Shown: positions 37,044 through 46,914 of the stretch, piece after piece
Position numbering within the stretch: position 1 is the first letter of the stretch
Layout of the letters: the number at the start of each line of letters is the position of its first letter
Source of the DNA: JAIEPM01 sp964546815
GTDB taxonomy: Bacteria; Cyanobacteriota; Vampirovibrionia; Obscuribacterales; Obscuribacteraceae
Direction of reading: 5' to 3'
DNA length: 64,000 nucleotides
Assembly: GCA_964546815.1 (NCBI GenBank)
Contig: CAZJLR010000022.1
Location: forward strand, 1 to 64,000
Program-made: the position numbers and the translations under genes
Notes under the pieces: generated by a model
What the model saw: the letters and a program-made list of their open reading frames with translations, nothing else
What the model was told of the DNA's origin: nothing
Database searches by the model: none

Positions 37044-39422
37044 CTACTTAGATGTCTTGGAAGCTTTCTCTGGAGCCTGTTTGCCGAGCACTCCCGTCGG
37101 CTTTGTTGGAGACAGGGGCGCAGTCGCCTGCGGAGTAATTATCCCTTCCATGGCAGCAGCTCCGGCTTCACGCGGTGCTGAAGGTGGAATTGACAATACG
37201 AGATCTCGACCTTCCCAGCTCCCGCCAAGTTGGGGTGTTTGCTCTTTGCTAAAGTCTCGTTTTACTTCCCACTGAACGCGTTTCCTCAACTCTTCGAAAG
37301 TCTTAGTTGAGTCCAGTTTTGTACCATTCTCTCTCAGAACATCAATCAAATTTTTGGTAAATACTCCGTTCGAATAATTCTTAGACTCCCATGACCTTTC
37401 ACCAACACCACTAGAACTGATTACAATTTGACCAGCGCCAAGGGATATTTTGCTAATGTCAAAATTGTCGCTGTCTTCCAGGCTCCTGGAGCCTGGAATG
37501 CTTCCGCCACTGTAGCAAGTATCCATTACTATCAAGACACGATCGCTTTTTACATCGGAAGTTAGTCTTCGGTAGACCTCCTCCATATCGACACCTGTGG
37601 CATACGGGTCATCGGCTTCTGTATCATAAGCAACAATGTAATTTTTCGCTCCTCTATCTTTGTGTGCAGGAGTTCCATGAGTTGAAATATAAACAACACA
37701 AAGGTCATCAGGTTCTGTTAAATTCGGAAGCCATTTACTTCCGAACGAAGACATTATGTTTCTTCTGGTTGCGTTCTGATCTAAAAGTATACGAACGTGG
37801 TCCTTCCTAAAGCCTGCTTCTTTTACTAAGAACTCTGCAAAGTCGGTTGCGTCCTTTGAAGCAAACTGTAAATCGTATCGGGGATTCTTGAATTTGCTGA
37901 TTCCGACCACAAGCGCCCATTTATCTTTGACTGGACGATTTACTGGTGCAAGTGCTGGTTTATTTGCTGCTGCAGCTGCAATTGAAGCTTTCTTGGCTTC
38001 ATCACGTTCGCGCATAACGCGATCAACCTCTTGTGCAAGCCTGCGAGCTTGGTCTTGATCATCAGCGATTTTCTTTGCTTGCGCAATTGCTTCAGTTCTT
38101 ACTCTGTCACGCCGCTCTCTCTTTGCAGAGGATGTTCTCGTTCCATTGTAAGTGATGTTTGCTGAATATGCGTAGGCCGATGTTTTGAAGCTGTTTCCAT
38201 CATAGGTTCCAGAATATACGGTGGCACTTGTAATACCCTCAAAAGCAACCTTAATGTTGTGCCCGTCAAAGCTTTTCACCAACAGCTTGAGGGGCTTTCC
38301 TGCCGCTTCTCCATCAAATGTCTGTGTATCCGAATTCCACGTAAGTTGGAACTCACTTGAGCCCGAGCCATATCGTCCACTCCAATGGGAAGTTACTTGC
38401 CAGCTTCCGTCAAACTCGTCCTTTCCAAAAGGCACGTCAATTCCAGGACGACAAGCATCAGCTAGTTCGATTGGGTTCTTGGGCTCAGGCGCCAACTCTT
38501 CAATAGTAAAGTGTGCAAGCTCCTTTGGTTGAGCCAGTCCTGACGTTTTAGCTATTCTTGCTAGTCTACGAGCACAATTAATTACTTGTTCCGTTTTCAC
38601 GCCATCTTTTTCGGCAGCAACGAGCGCCTTTGCGTAATATGGCATTGCTTTTTTTGATTCATTTTTTGCAAAATACAAATCCCCAGTTAGAATCTGGATT
38701 GAAATTCCGCTCTTTGTAGAATCGACTTTCTCGAGTTTTTTTAGAAGTGCCGCTGCATTGATTAAGTCATTTTTCTTTAGTGCAATTCGGAGACATTGTG
38801 CGACGCTACGTTCGTATTCCAGCTTTGATTCCTTGGCAGAATTCTGTCGAATCTCCAAAGCTTTCTTTGCTGCAACTTCGGCATCATCGAATTTCTCTAA
38901 TTTGATACAAGTTTCGGCCAAGAATTCGTTGATTTCAGCCAAGCTTGAGTTGTTTGGAGAAAGCGTCGCATTCCAAGCATTAAGAGCCTTTCGAAGGTTC
39001 TTTTCTGACTCTTCAAACTGCTGTCTTTTAAAGTTCAATAGCCCAAGACGTTCATAACATTGAGCTGTGGCAACTTGGTTCTCAGGAATCTTTTCGTCTA
39101 GTTCAAGCGACTTTTTGATAGCGGAGTCCGCGGCGTCGAGTTCTCCGCGTTCCATTAACACAACGCCAAGATCACCCCATGATTCAGCAAGTGCTTCCCA
39201 GTTGAATTTTTCCGCCTCTGCGTCTTTAATAGACAGCTCGAACATGGACTTTGCCTTAGTCATGTCGTTGTTCTTATAAGCCTTTTTGCCTTCAGCTGTT
39301 GACTCTGTCCAAGCAGCGGATCCACTTGTCGTAGACCAGGCCGATGGGGAGTTTAATAAAGCTGCAAGCATCAGTATGGCTTTTGTTGCACGTGGATTAC
39401 GATGATTCAACTTGAGACGCAT
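37044..39422 (-). CDS. Exported TPR-caspase family protein with an extra beta domain
   Basis: A 792-residue protein; I start it at the ATG 39422 with AAGGAG nine bases upstream rather than the longer frame. Signal peptide about 1-30. TPR helices at about 40-290; then a beta-rich domain (about 337-430, DGSWQVTSHWSGRYGSGSS... VYSGTYDGNSF) unique in this window and not assigned to a family; a basic/charged helix; and the caspase domain from DKWALVVGISKF (about 500), with His582 in STHG and Cys636 in MDTCYSG. C-terminal Pro/Ala/Lys-rich tail. Convergent with the gene at 35030. Confidence 0.85.
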   Translation of the reverse strand: MRLKLNHRNPRATKAILMLAALLNSPSAWSTTSGSAAWTESTAEGKKAYKNNDMTKAKSMFELSIKDAEAEKFNWEALAESWGDLGVVLMERGELDAADSAIKKSLELDEKIPENQVATAQCYERLGLLNFKRQQFEESEKNLRKALNAWNATLSPNNSSLAEINEFLAETCIKLEKFDDAEVAAKKALEIRQNSAKESKLEYERSVAQCLRIALKKNDLINAAALLKKLEKVDSTKSGISIQILTGDLYFAKNESKKAMPYYAKALVAAEKDGVKTEQVINCARRLARIAKTSGLAQPKELAHFTIEELAPEPKNPIELADACRPGIDVPFGKDEFDGSWQVTSHWSGRYGSGSSEFQLTWNSDTQTFDGEAAGKPLKLLVKSFDGHNIKVAFEGITSATVYSGTYDGNSFKTSAYAYSANITYNGTRTSSAKRERRDRVRTEAIAQAKKIADDQDQARRLAQEVDRVMRERDEAKKASIAAAAANKPALAPVNRPVKDKWALVVGISKFKNPRYDLQFASKDATDFAEFLVKEAGFRKDHVRILLDQNATRRNIMSSFGSKWLPNLTEPDDLCVVYISTHGTPAHKDRGAKNYIVAYDTEADDPYATGVDMEEVYRRLTSDVKSDRVLIVMDTCYSGGSIPGSRSLEDSDNFDISKISLGAGQIVISSSGVGERSWESKNYSNGVFTKNLIDVLRENGTKLDSTKTFEELRKRVQWEVKRDFSKEQTPQLGGSWEGRDLVLSIPPSAPREAGAAAMEGIITPQATAPLSPTKPTGVLGKQAPEKASKTSK

Positions 39423-39641
39423 TTGAATATTCTCCTTACAGAGTCGAGCGCCAACTCCTAGCTTATTTATGCCCGTCAATCCTTTGGGTTTATGGAGAAC
39501 CTATCCTCAAGACTTTCGATTTTAGGTTAAACATTTTGGAATTTCAGGAACTGTTAGTTTGGCGAAAACAATCCTCACCATAGTCAGAACAAGCCTCTCG
39601 AAGATTTCTATCCTTTTCCTTCAATCAGCGCTGTCTACCTT

Positions 39642-39926
39642 TTAAGGTGCGACAGTAAGCTCGGGTTGTGAAGCTGACACAAATAAGACCATAGCGGCTC
39701 CCTCCCAATCGTCGCCAATCTGAGGAGTCTATTGCTTGTGCTCAAGTTGCTTTAGGTCCCACTCCACATTTTTCATCAATTCGGGAAAGGCAGTCTTTAG
39801 GTTGCCTTTGTGTTTTTTTTTAGAGCCTCAATCAAATGGTGCGTAAACACACCATTCTTCACTTGCTTAGATTCCCATGCTCGTTCACCTGTTCCACTTG
39901 CCTAATTGAATTTTCGAAATGTCAAA
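39642..39926 (-). pseudogene. Caspase-domain gene remnant
   Basis: Three frames together reproduce the C-terminal end of a caspase gene of the DTCYSG subgroup: FDISKIQLG, then after a deletion SGTGERAWESKQVKNGVFTH, then after a frameshift near an A-run GNLKTAFPELMKNVEWDLKQ, an in-frame TAG, and TPQIGDDWEG. The closest intact relative is the adjacent gene at 37044. No catalytic part remains. It is direct evidence that copies are gained and lost here. Confidence 0.85.
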
Positions 39927-40071
39927 GGTGTAGTAAAACTCTCACAATGACGGCAGCTCAGTGATTAGCAGCTTCATGTCGCCTAATTGTAGGCGTCGAG
40001 CCGCACTTCCTGAAGACCTTGACAGAACTCGTCAAATTCAATTGATACCGGCGTTGTTAAAACGACTCTAA

Positions 40072-40524
40072 AATAACCTGGTAATCTCTGTAATTTCGCA
40101 AAGTGAGACCACTCTGCTTGCACAAAACTGCGATTATGCGCTTGATCAAACCAGAGGCCAATACTTTGATAATCAGTTCGAATTTAAGAGCTTGTTGAAG
40201 TCTCAAGGCGTTGATCTGACAGTGCAGAGCTCGATTGTCATGGTGAATGTTGTGCCAGAATTTGATGGAGTGATCGATAAAACAATTGGCGTTGAGGGCA
40301 TAAAAGTTGCTGATAAACGTGTCGCGATGGAATTGAAAGCGCCCTACAACAAAGATGCTTGGTACATTACGCTCAACATCGACAAAACTCTCAAATTCAA
40401 TATTGACAAATCAGACCCACGCTGCATTTTGAAAAAAATTCAGGGGCTGAAAGTCGATGGCAATGCAGTTGACAAGGTTGAAGCCGTAGGCGACCAAATA
40501 AATTTTTCACTACAGCAAAAATGA
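40072..40524 (+). pseudogene. 5'-truncated gene fragment of unknown family
   Basis: An open frame without a credible start runs from just after a TAA (40069-40071) to the TGA at 40524. Its sequence looks coding (for example FDNQFEFKSLLKSQGVDLTV, then VAMELKAPYNKDAWYITLN). A shorter reading from TTG 40192 gives 110 residues, but clearly coding-like sequence lies upstream of it. I do not recognise the family. It lies next to the caspase remnant, so it is probably debris of a larger gene. Confidence 0.45.
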
Positions 40525-40759
40525 AAAGCTGGCATCTAACCATGTTGTTCTGGGCTTTGCTAAATAGCTATTCGACCCGCTCACAAAGGATTACTTGAGA
40601 AAGTAGATCAATCTATTGCTCAGAAATACCGGCGCTAATACCTGCGGTATTGTTTGGGATTTGAAATCTTGGGTACCTGAAATGATATAGAATAGGCCTA
40701 AGGATTTGGGGTAAAATCGTGGGTAACAATTGATTCCTCAAGCTGGTGGAGCTCATCCG

Positions 40760-42421
40760 ATGTCGAGAAACCAATTTTTTGTTGGACCCACAAATAGCTT
40801 CTCTACCATTCGGCCTGTGCACATCGTTTTATTTCTCGTTTTATTTCCCGTTTTATTTCCCGTTTTATTTTTGTTGGCAGCGGGCCAGGCAAATGCGGCT
40901 GAGAAAATCAGAATTGCCGTTGAGCCGTCGGAATTGAACCAAAGCTGGCACGGACATGGCATTCCTGATGCCACCAGCAGAAATTTTGAGCTCCTGTTTT
41001 CTGATGCTCTAGCCAAAAAACTCGGTTCCCAGCAAGAATTTTCAGTACTATCTGTCGCCGATGCATCACGGTTAGCCACTAAATATGGCACTACTTTTGG
41101 CGGTAAAGATGATTTACTGTTGGATAAAGGTGATGTTGATGTGTCCGTCACATTCTCGATTATTAGGTTGGGTAACAAATATATAAGGTCGGGTATTGGG
41201 AGCGTAAATGTTGTTCAGCCAGAACTTAATATTTCAATGCACATCAGTTATTTTGATTCGCTTCAGAACCGTCAATGTGCTAAGACTTTTAGGGACGTCC
41301 GTTCAGTTAGTGCAACTTCATTTGAAACAAAAAATTTTAACGCAGATGGAGAAGCTCTTAGTATTTTTGAAAATGAGCTTCCTGCCTTTGCCAATGATAT
41401 TGCTGCCAAAGCGGCTGGATTATTAGCGGTTCAGATCAGCTCGTTGCCAGTACGTACAACTGCGATAGAGCACGGCGCGCCTCAGAAGACCTCAAATGTC
41501 GAAGACGTTCGAGACTCGAGACTTAAGCCGGCTGCTGTGTCTACCATCAACAAACCCATTGCCGACAAGTGGGCACTGGTTATAGGTATTAGCAAGTTTC
41601 AAAATCCTCAATACAACCTGAAATATGCCGCGAAGGACGCACAGGATTTTTACAACTATCTTATCGGCGACGGACATTTCAAGAAAGATCATGTGCTTTT
41701 ACTTTTGAATGAGAATGCTACTCGTCGAAATGTAATGGCTGCTTTTGGAGATAAGTTTCTGCCCGCAGTCACTCGTGACGGAGATCTTGTTGCTATCTAT
41801 GTTGCAACGCATGGCACACCGGCAAACAAAGATCCTGGAAAGAGAAATTTCATCGTTGCATACGACACCGAAGCTGATGCCCTTTACGAAACAGGCGTCG
41901 ATATGGACGAACTTTATCGACGTGTGAAGGAGGGAGTGCGAACAGACCGCGCGCTGATCGTTATGGACACCTGTTACAGCGGCGCGGGAATTCCAGGTGC
42001 GAGGGGAATGGATGCTTGTGCTAATTTTGATGCGGCGCAGGTAGCCCAAGGATTTGGCCATCTGGTGCTGTCCAGTAGTTCCCCATCTGAACGGAGTTGG
42101 GAAAGTAAGGTCAGTACTAACGGAGTGTTCACTAAATATCTTCTGCAAAATTTGCGGCTGGCCAATGGGAACGTAAAAAATGCTTACAAGAAACTGAAGG
42201 ATGATGTTGGCTGGGAAGTTCAAAATGCGTTCAACCAACCACAGCATCCACAGCTTGGGGGCGATTGGGAAGGGGAAGAGTTAGTGCTTTCTGCAACTCC
42301 AAACGCACCACGGGCGATACTGAATCCGGACTTGCTGAAACTTATCAATTTGCAAAGTAGCCCTACGCAGCCGCGCTCCTCTGGAACTTATCAGCCCAGG
42401 AGCACTAAATTGCAGCGATAA
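40760..42421 (+). CDS. Exported caspase family protein with a CsgG/FlgO-like N-terminal domain
   Basis: A 553-residue protein; ATG 40760 with GGTGGAG upstream. The signal peptide is unusual: its hydrophobic core is a VLFP repeat encoded by about four tandem 12-bp units (40827-40870). Residues about 48-230 are not TPR but an alpha/beta domain (IRIAVEPSE, FELLFSDALAKKL, FSVLSVADASRLA) reminiscent of CsgG/FlgO/TolB-N folds. The caspase domain begins at DKWALVIGISKF, with His351 in ATHG and Cys405 in MDTCYSG. C-terminal tail RAILNPDLLKLIN as in its subgroup. The next caspase gene follows by 36 bp. Confidence 0.82.
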   Translation: MSRNQFFVGPTNSFSTIRPVHIVLFLVLFPVLFPVLFLLAAGQANAAEKIRIAVEPSELNQSWHGHGIPDATSRNFELLFSDALAKKLGSQQEFSVLSVADASRLATKYGTTFGGKDDLLLDKGDVDVSVTFSIIRLGNKYIRSGIGSVNVVQPELNISMHISYFDSLQNRQCAKTFRDVRSVSATSFETKNFNADGEALSIFENELPAFANDIAAKAAGLLAVQISSLPVRTTAIEHGAPQKTSNVEDVRDSRLKPAAVSTINKPIADKWALVIGISKFQNPQYNLKYAAKDAQDFYNYLIGDGHFKKDHVLLLLNENATRRNVMAAFGDKFLPAVTRDGDLVAIYVATHGTPANKDPGKRNFIVAYDTEADALYETGVDMDELYRRVKEGVRTDRALIVMDTCYSGAGIPGARGMDACANFDAAQVAQGFGHLVLSSSSPSERSWESKVSTNGVFTKYLLQNLRLANGNVKNAYKKLKDDVGWEVQNAFNQPQHPQLGGDWEGEELVLSATPNAPRAILNPDLLKLINLQSSPTQPRSSGTYQPRSTKLQR

Positions 42422-42457
42422 TGTGTATTGCGTAAATAGCCAGAATTTTAGTGGTAT

Positions 42458-44098
42458 GTGGTGCAATCTGAATTACTCTTTCGAAGCTACACAGATATGT
42501 TATTCAAAAAAATCCTCTTTTATACAACAGAAAAAAATGAAAAGCTGGCATTCAAAGCGAGTAATCTTGATACTTTGTTGTCGCTTTGCAAAGTGCTTAT
42601 CGGCTTGTTCTTCTTTCTATTTGCTGTATTGCCAGTCTGCGCAGACCAAGAATCAATAGTTACAGAGCGCAAGAATATTGCAAATTTAGAATCTGAAATA
42701 AATGCCATGGGTAAGGGGCGAGCCCGATGTGAGAAACTAGCAGCAGCCTCCGAGTTATATCGCATTCTATCAAATGATTTGCAAGAGCTTGGTAATGTAG
42801 GCGATGCTAAATTGGCTTGGGATCAGCATTTCGAAAAGATGTGGCAATTGCTGCGAGAAGACGGACGGGATATTGCAGGCTATCCATATGAGGCAATGCC
42901 CGTTATCAAAATGAAAACGCGGACGGATACGAATACTCGCCTCGACAGTGACCCGGAAGTGCGAAAAAATTATGAAACGGCCAAAGAACTGCTGAGACTT
43001 GGAAATATTAACGCAGCAATGGTCAGCGCCATGACGTGTGCTTATCAGACAGGCTCTGAAGACCCGAGAGTGTTGCTATTGCTATCGGATATTTATACAA
43101 AACAAGGGAATAAGCTAGCAGCCGAGAATTCCAAGTCGAAAGCAACCGCGCTGCTTGAAAAACAAGCACCTGCGAACAGCAGCATTCAACCGCAGAGCCC
43201 GATCGATCCCAAAAAGGTTAACAAACCAATTGCCGACAAGTGGGCGCTTGTTATTGGCATTAGTAAATTTGCTTATTCGAAGAAGCACCCAGAGCAACCG
43301 AGTATCGACCTCAAATATTCTGCAAAGGACGCACAGGATTTCTATACTTATCTGACTACACAGGCAAAATTCTCCAAAGACCACGTTCTTCTGCTACTCA
43401 ACGAGGCGGCAACAAGAGAAAACATCATGGCTGCTTTTGGTGATAAATTCTTGCCTGCGGTGGTTCGTTCTGGAGATCAAGTTGTAATCTACGTTGCTAC
43501 GCACGGCACCCCGGCTAGCAAGGACCCGGCCAAAAGAAATTTTATTGTTGCGTATGATACTAATCCCAATTCTCTTTATGCCACTGGTGTAAATATGGAA
43601 GAACTCTACAAAAGCGTGCAAACAGCGGTGAAAAGCAATCGTGCACTCATCGTCATGGATACATGTTACAGCGGTGCCGGTGTGCCAGGGGCACGAGGTG
43701 TTGATGATGGTGCTAATTTTGATGTAGCGCAAATATCACAAGGCTTCGGGCACCTGGTACTTGCAAGTAGCGCGCCGAATGAAAGATCTTGGGAAAGTAA
43801 AGTATCTGCAAACGGTGTGTTTACGAAATATCTGATCCAGGATTTGCAACTGACAAAAGGAAATCTCAAAAATACGTTTGAAAAACTGTCAAACGATGTT
43901 CAATGGGAAGTTCAAAATGCATTCAATCAGCCTCAACATCCTAAACTAGGCGGGGAATGGGAAGGAGAAGACTTCAATTTGTCTGCATCACCGACAGAAC
44001 ACAGACCCATACTAAATCCGGATCTATTGAATTTGATGAAACAAGCGGCCAGTTCACCCTCGACGGTGCCATCGGTGAAAGAAATAAAAGCAAAGTAA
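42458..44098 (+). CDS. Exported TPR-like caspase family protein
   Basis: A 546-residue protein if the GTG at 42458 is used; ATG 42497 would give 533 residues and neither has a good ribosome-binding site. A hydrophobic stretch VLIGLFFFLFAVLPVCA (about 46-62) is the export signal. Helical TPR-like region about 65-235, then the caspase domain from DKWALVIGISKF, with His349 in ATHG and Cys403 in MDTCYSG. The caspase half is nearly identical to that of the gene at 10442, about 32 kb away, though the N-terminal halves are unrelated: recent transfer of a catalytic cassette. Confidence 0.83.
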   Translation: MVQSELLFRSYTDMLFKKILFYTTEKNEKLAFKASNLDTLLSLCKVLIGLFFFLFAVLPVCADQESIVTERKNIANLESEINAMGKGRARCEKLAAASELYRILSNDLQELGNVGDAKLAWDQHFEKMWQLLREDGRDIAGYPYEAMPVIKMKTRTDTNTRLDSDPEVRKNYETAKELLRLGNINAAMVSAMTCAYQTGSEDPRVLLLLSDIYTKQGNKLAAENSKSKATALLEKQAPANSSIQPQSPIDPKKVNKPIADKWALVIGISKFAYSKKHPEQPSIDLKYSAKDAQDFYTYLTTQAKFSKDHVLLLLNEAATRENIMAAFGDKFLPAVVRSGDQVVIYVATHGTPASKDPAKRNFIVAYDTNPNSLYATGVNMEELYKSVQTAVKSNRALIVMDTCYSGAGVPGARGVDDGANFDVAQISQGFGHLVLASSAPNERSWESKVSANGVFTKYLIQDLQLTKGNLKNTFEKLSNDVQWEVQNAFNQPQHPKLGGEWEGEDFNLSASPTEHRPILNPDLLNLMKQAASSPSTVPSVKEIKAK

Positions 44099-44210
44099 GC
44101 GCGAAGAATTATTCGAGCAAAGGTGAGTGGCACCATAAGTGAAGAGAATCGCTAAATTCGGCGAGATTGAATGATCGCTGGCTCTGTAATTGGCTCAATA
44201 ACACCAGGCA

Positions 44211-44410
44211 GGACTTGTTATTAACGCTCGTGGTGCGGAGGAACTCGAGAATAGAGCTCAACTTACAAAAGAAGTCTCGGGAACAGTGATATGTGTAACC
44301 GACGATGTATCAGCTAAAGATTTTTGCGAAAAAACATAGTGCGGGCTTGTCGCACCACTCACAGTGGCATTGACGTTTTGATCATTAATGCGGGAGTACC
44401 TCGTTTAGTC
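44211..44410 (+). pseudogene. Short-chain dehydrogenase/reductase gene remnant
   Basis: Two phases carry recognisable SDR pieces: GLVINARGAEELEN...VSGTVICVTDDVSA up to a TAG at 44337-44339, and then, frameshifted, SGIDVLIINAG, the conserved SDR NNAG region. No intact Rossmann start or catalytic Tyr-x3-Lys is left. An unrelated gene that has decayed between two caspase genes. Confidence 0.7.
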
Positions 44411-44479
44411 ATTTTTGGCAATGAAGGGAGAGAATTGAAACATAGCAGGCCAGCTATGATTGAGAGTTCCACGTGCATT

Positions 44480-45970
44480 TTAATTCCTTGGGGAAGACGG
44501 TTTTGCAAACAGTACAAGGTCATTACCTCTCCACCGATCATATTTGATTACCGGGTGCTGGGAATGCTTGTGCTCAAGTTCAGTAAGCTGACTTACTTGT
44601 CTACTGGTCAAATCGAACCCCTGCTTTAGCCCCTTTACCTTGCGCAAAGAATCGATTAAGTAATAGGTAAAGTAACCATGTCCAAGTTTTGAGTCTTCCA
44701 ATGCTTTCTCATTGGCTCCGCAGGAGCTGACTATGATTTGGCCGCAGCCCTGCAGGAGTTCGTCCAAGAGCTCACCTTGATCGAGGTCCCTGGCATTTCC
44801 TGAGAAGCATGTATCGAGGATCATGACAATGCGATCGCTGGATATCTTTGACTTGATTGTGTCGCCCAGCTCCTGCATGGCAATACCTGTCTTTCCTTTT
44901 CCATCAAAGTCATGAGTGACCACGTAGTTTTTTTCTCTCAGCGTAGGACTGCCGTGAGTAGAGAAATAAGTCAGCAGAAGATCATCCGGACGGACCGCGC
45001 GCGGCAGGAGCTCTGAAATAACTCTGTTTATGTTGCGAGTCGTTGCTTGCTCGTCCGAAAGAAAGTAAACATGATTGGGTTTGAATCCGGCCTCGTTTAT
45101 GAGGAAATCTCTAAAACTCGTTGCATCAGAGACACAGTATTGAAGACTGGAATGAGGAAAGTTGGCAAAAACATCGATGCCAACAATAAAAGCCCATTTG
45201 TCGGTGACTGGGCGATTGAAAGCACCCGTAGAGGAGCTGCCTGGAGTTGGCGGTTTTGCTGGTGGTGGCAAGGGTGAATCTGCGCTGGCGTGATCGAGAA
45301 CGATCCCGACAGCTGTAGGTTTGCTTGAATCTGGATTATGAACGTATACCAGTCCGTTTCCCGGAGCATTTTGCTCAGAGGCATAAACGCCGTCATTGGA
45401 ATAAATGGAGTAAGTGCCCAGTTTTTGCGGTATACCAGTGAGTGTATCTGAGTTGATCAAAGGGGGTGCTGCAAAGTCTGCAGAGTTACCACTTAGTGGT
45501 TGGGGAGAAAAGACGACAGTGAGCTTCTCCGTTCCTGGATGTGAATCAAATACGACCATCCCGCGCGGTGGTACAAGATATTCTTTACCGGCCTCGATCT
45601 TATTGTTTTCCTTTGATCCAGGTGGTGGATAAAGGATAGCTTTCTCTCCGCCGCTGCCTTCGCTAAGGTATATGTATGCATAAACAGGATTGCTCGTCTT
45701 TACATGAAGGCGCACTCCATCGCCGCTGCGGAATGAATAACGATTGTTGCACAAAATGGGTTTTGCGTTTCCTCTGCGCAGCTCAAGGCAATATGCAATT
45801 GATGTGCCGCCAGCGCTTGGGTCTTTAAGCTCTTCGTAGAACATATCTTTTGCATTTGATAGCTTCTCAGATGCAGAGCACGACATAGCGTTGCAAAAAA
45901 GAATACTTGTAAAAATCAAGAATCTAAGCGATTTCTTTGCTTCAGTCGTGTTCAAGCGATATATCGACAT
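44480..45970 (-). CDS. Exported DUF4384-caspase fusion protein
   Basis: A 496-residue paralogue of the gene at 31309. Signal peptide about 1-33 (SLRFLIFTSILFCNAMSCSA); DUF4384 at about 57-160 (SGDGVRLHVKTSNPVYAYI, ILYPPPG); Pro-rich linker; caspase from DKWAFIVGIDVF (about 257), with His339 in STHG and Cys388 in LDTCFSG. The ATG at 45970 has GAGGA upstream and overlaps the end of the preceding DUF4384 gene by 29 bases, whereas the equivalent start in the other copy lies just after the stop. Translation is presumably coupled in both. Confidence 0.88.
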   Translation of the reverse strand: MSIYRLNTTEAKKSLRFLIFTSILFCNAMSCSASEKLSNAKDMFYEELKDPSAGGTSIAYCLELRRGNAKPILCNNRYSFRSGDGVRLHVKTSNPVYAYIYLSEGSGGEKAILYPPPGSKENNKIEAGKEYLVPPRGMVVFDSHPGTEKLTVVFSPQPLSGNSADFAAPPLINSDTLTGIPQKLGTYSIYSNDGVYASEQNAPGNGLVYVHNPDSSKPTAVGIVLDHASADSPLPPPAKPPTPGSSSTGAFNRPVTDKWAFIVGIDVFANFPHSSLQYCVSDATSFRDFLINEAGFKPNHVYFLSDEQATTRNINRVISELLPRAVRPDDLLLTYFSTHGSPTLREKNYVVTHDFDGKGKTGIAMQELGDTIKSKISSDRIVMILDTCFSGNARDLDQGELLDELLQGCGQIIVSSCGANEKALEDSKLGHGYFTYYLIDSLRKVKGLKQGFDLTSRQVSQLTELEHKHSQHPVIKYDRWRGNDLVLFAKPSSPRN

Positions 45971-46799
45971 ATAGATCCTCTTTGGCGTTGGTGTTCAACA
46001 CCACTGTCACAGGCAGTGGTGCTGCTGTTCCCATAGGCGGTCGGCGCGCACGATGCGCAACACGATGGGGGGCGGAGCTGGCAGGTTTCTTTATGTGCGG
46101 TTGGACTGGTACAGGATCGTCCCGAAAGAGATCTTTTGAGAATTGGTCAGTATTAGGTATGGCATTTGTAATGCCCTCGTCTGTGGCAGTCGATTCTAAT
46201 GCAGGTGCTTTTGGAGTCTGGTCATCCTCTGGGAATGCAACAAGCAATTGAGGGCTACCTGAACTTGGATCCACAGCAGCATTTGAAGTAATCGATGCCA
46301 TAGCGATCTCTGATGTGCCCTGCGGCTTCAAGAACTCTGCAGTCTTAACCTGGTTGCGGGAAAGACCTATACGCAGGTGCTCCCTTCCTCTCTTGTTGTT
46401 AAAAACAAGGTAGCTCGTTTTAGGGATTACATGGTCTTTGCCACGCCGCACAACATTGTTTGGATCTATGCCTGGCACGGGGAACAAAATTGATTTGGCA
46501 CCGCTTGAGCCTTCTAGCATTACCACATGAGCATGTCCGTTAATATCTGGCGTAATGTGGAACTTGATTTTGTCGCCGCTATGAAACTTGTACCGGCTAT
46601 CAACTCTTTTTGTGACACCATTTCTGCGCAACTCTATCCAATAGCTCATTCCAATATTTGAGACTTGGGAAGGTGATTCGGCCAGTTGTTCATAAAACAG
46701 GGCTTTAGCAGAGCCACTTGACTGGGACGACTGGGCTGTAACCGAAGAACCGAGAAAAAATAATATTGTAAAAGCGATGCAATTGTTTTTACGTTGCAT
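45942..46799 (-). CDS. Exported DUF4384 domain protein
   Basis: A 285-residue secreted protein; ATG 46799 with GAGGGG upstream (the longer frame adds 20 unlikely residues). Signal peptide about 1-23, DUF4384 core SGDKIKFHITPDINGHAHVV and ILFPVPG, then IPKTSYLVFNNKRGREHLRI, a disordered linker and the terminal LYVDISLEHD. It is the paralogue of the gene at 32796 and occupies the same place before a DUF4384-caspase gene. Confidence 0.8.
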   Translation of the reverse strand: MQRKNNCIAFTILFFLGSSVTAQSSQSSGSAKALFYEQLAESPSQVSNIGMSYWIELRRNGVTKRVDSRYKFHSGDKIKFHITPDINGHAHVVMLEGSSGAKSILFPVPGIDPNNVVRRGKDHVIPKTSYLVFNNKRGREHLRIGLSRNQVKTAEFLKPQGTSEIAMASITSNAAVDPSSGSPQLLVAFPEDDQTPKAPALESTATDEGITNAIPNTDQFSKDLFRDDPVPVQPHIKKPASSAPHRVAHRARRPPMGTAAPLPVTVVLNTNAKEDLYVDISLEHD

Positions 46800-46914
46800 G
46801 TATAAAGTCCCCTCGTTGCTAAGTTTACTCAGTTTTTCATAATCACTTGAAATATCCACCGCTAGCCTAGCCCTGCGAAGAGGGAGTCATCGCCAACACT
46901 TAGATTGAATTTTA

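Noticed and set aside
42423..42659. A frame with ATGAAAAGCTGGCA at 42537, similar to a string at 40521
   Set aside because: It overlaps the caspase gene in another phase; the shared string is short and the caspase frame already supplies a signal peptide.
44324..44629. A 101-codon + strand frame
   Set aside because: Only its first part is the SDR remnant; the rest is antisense to the DUF4384-caspase gene.
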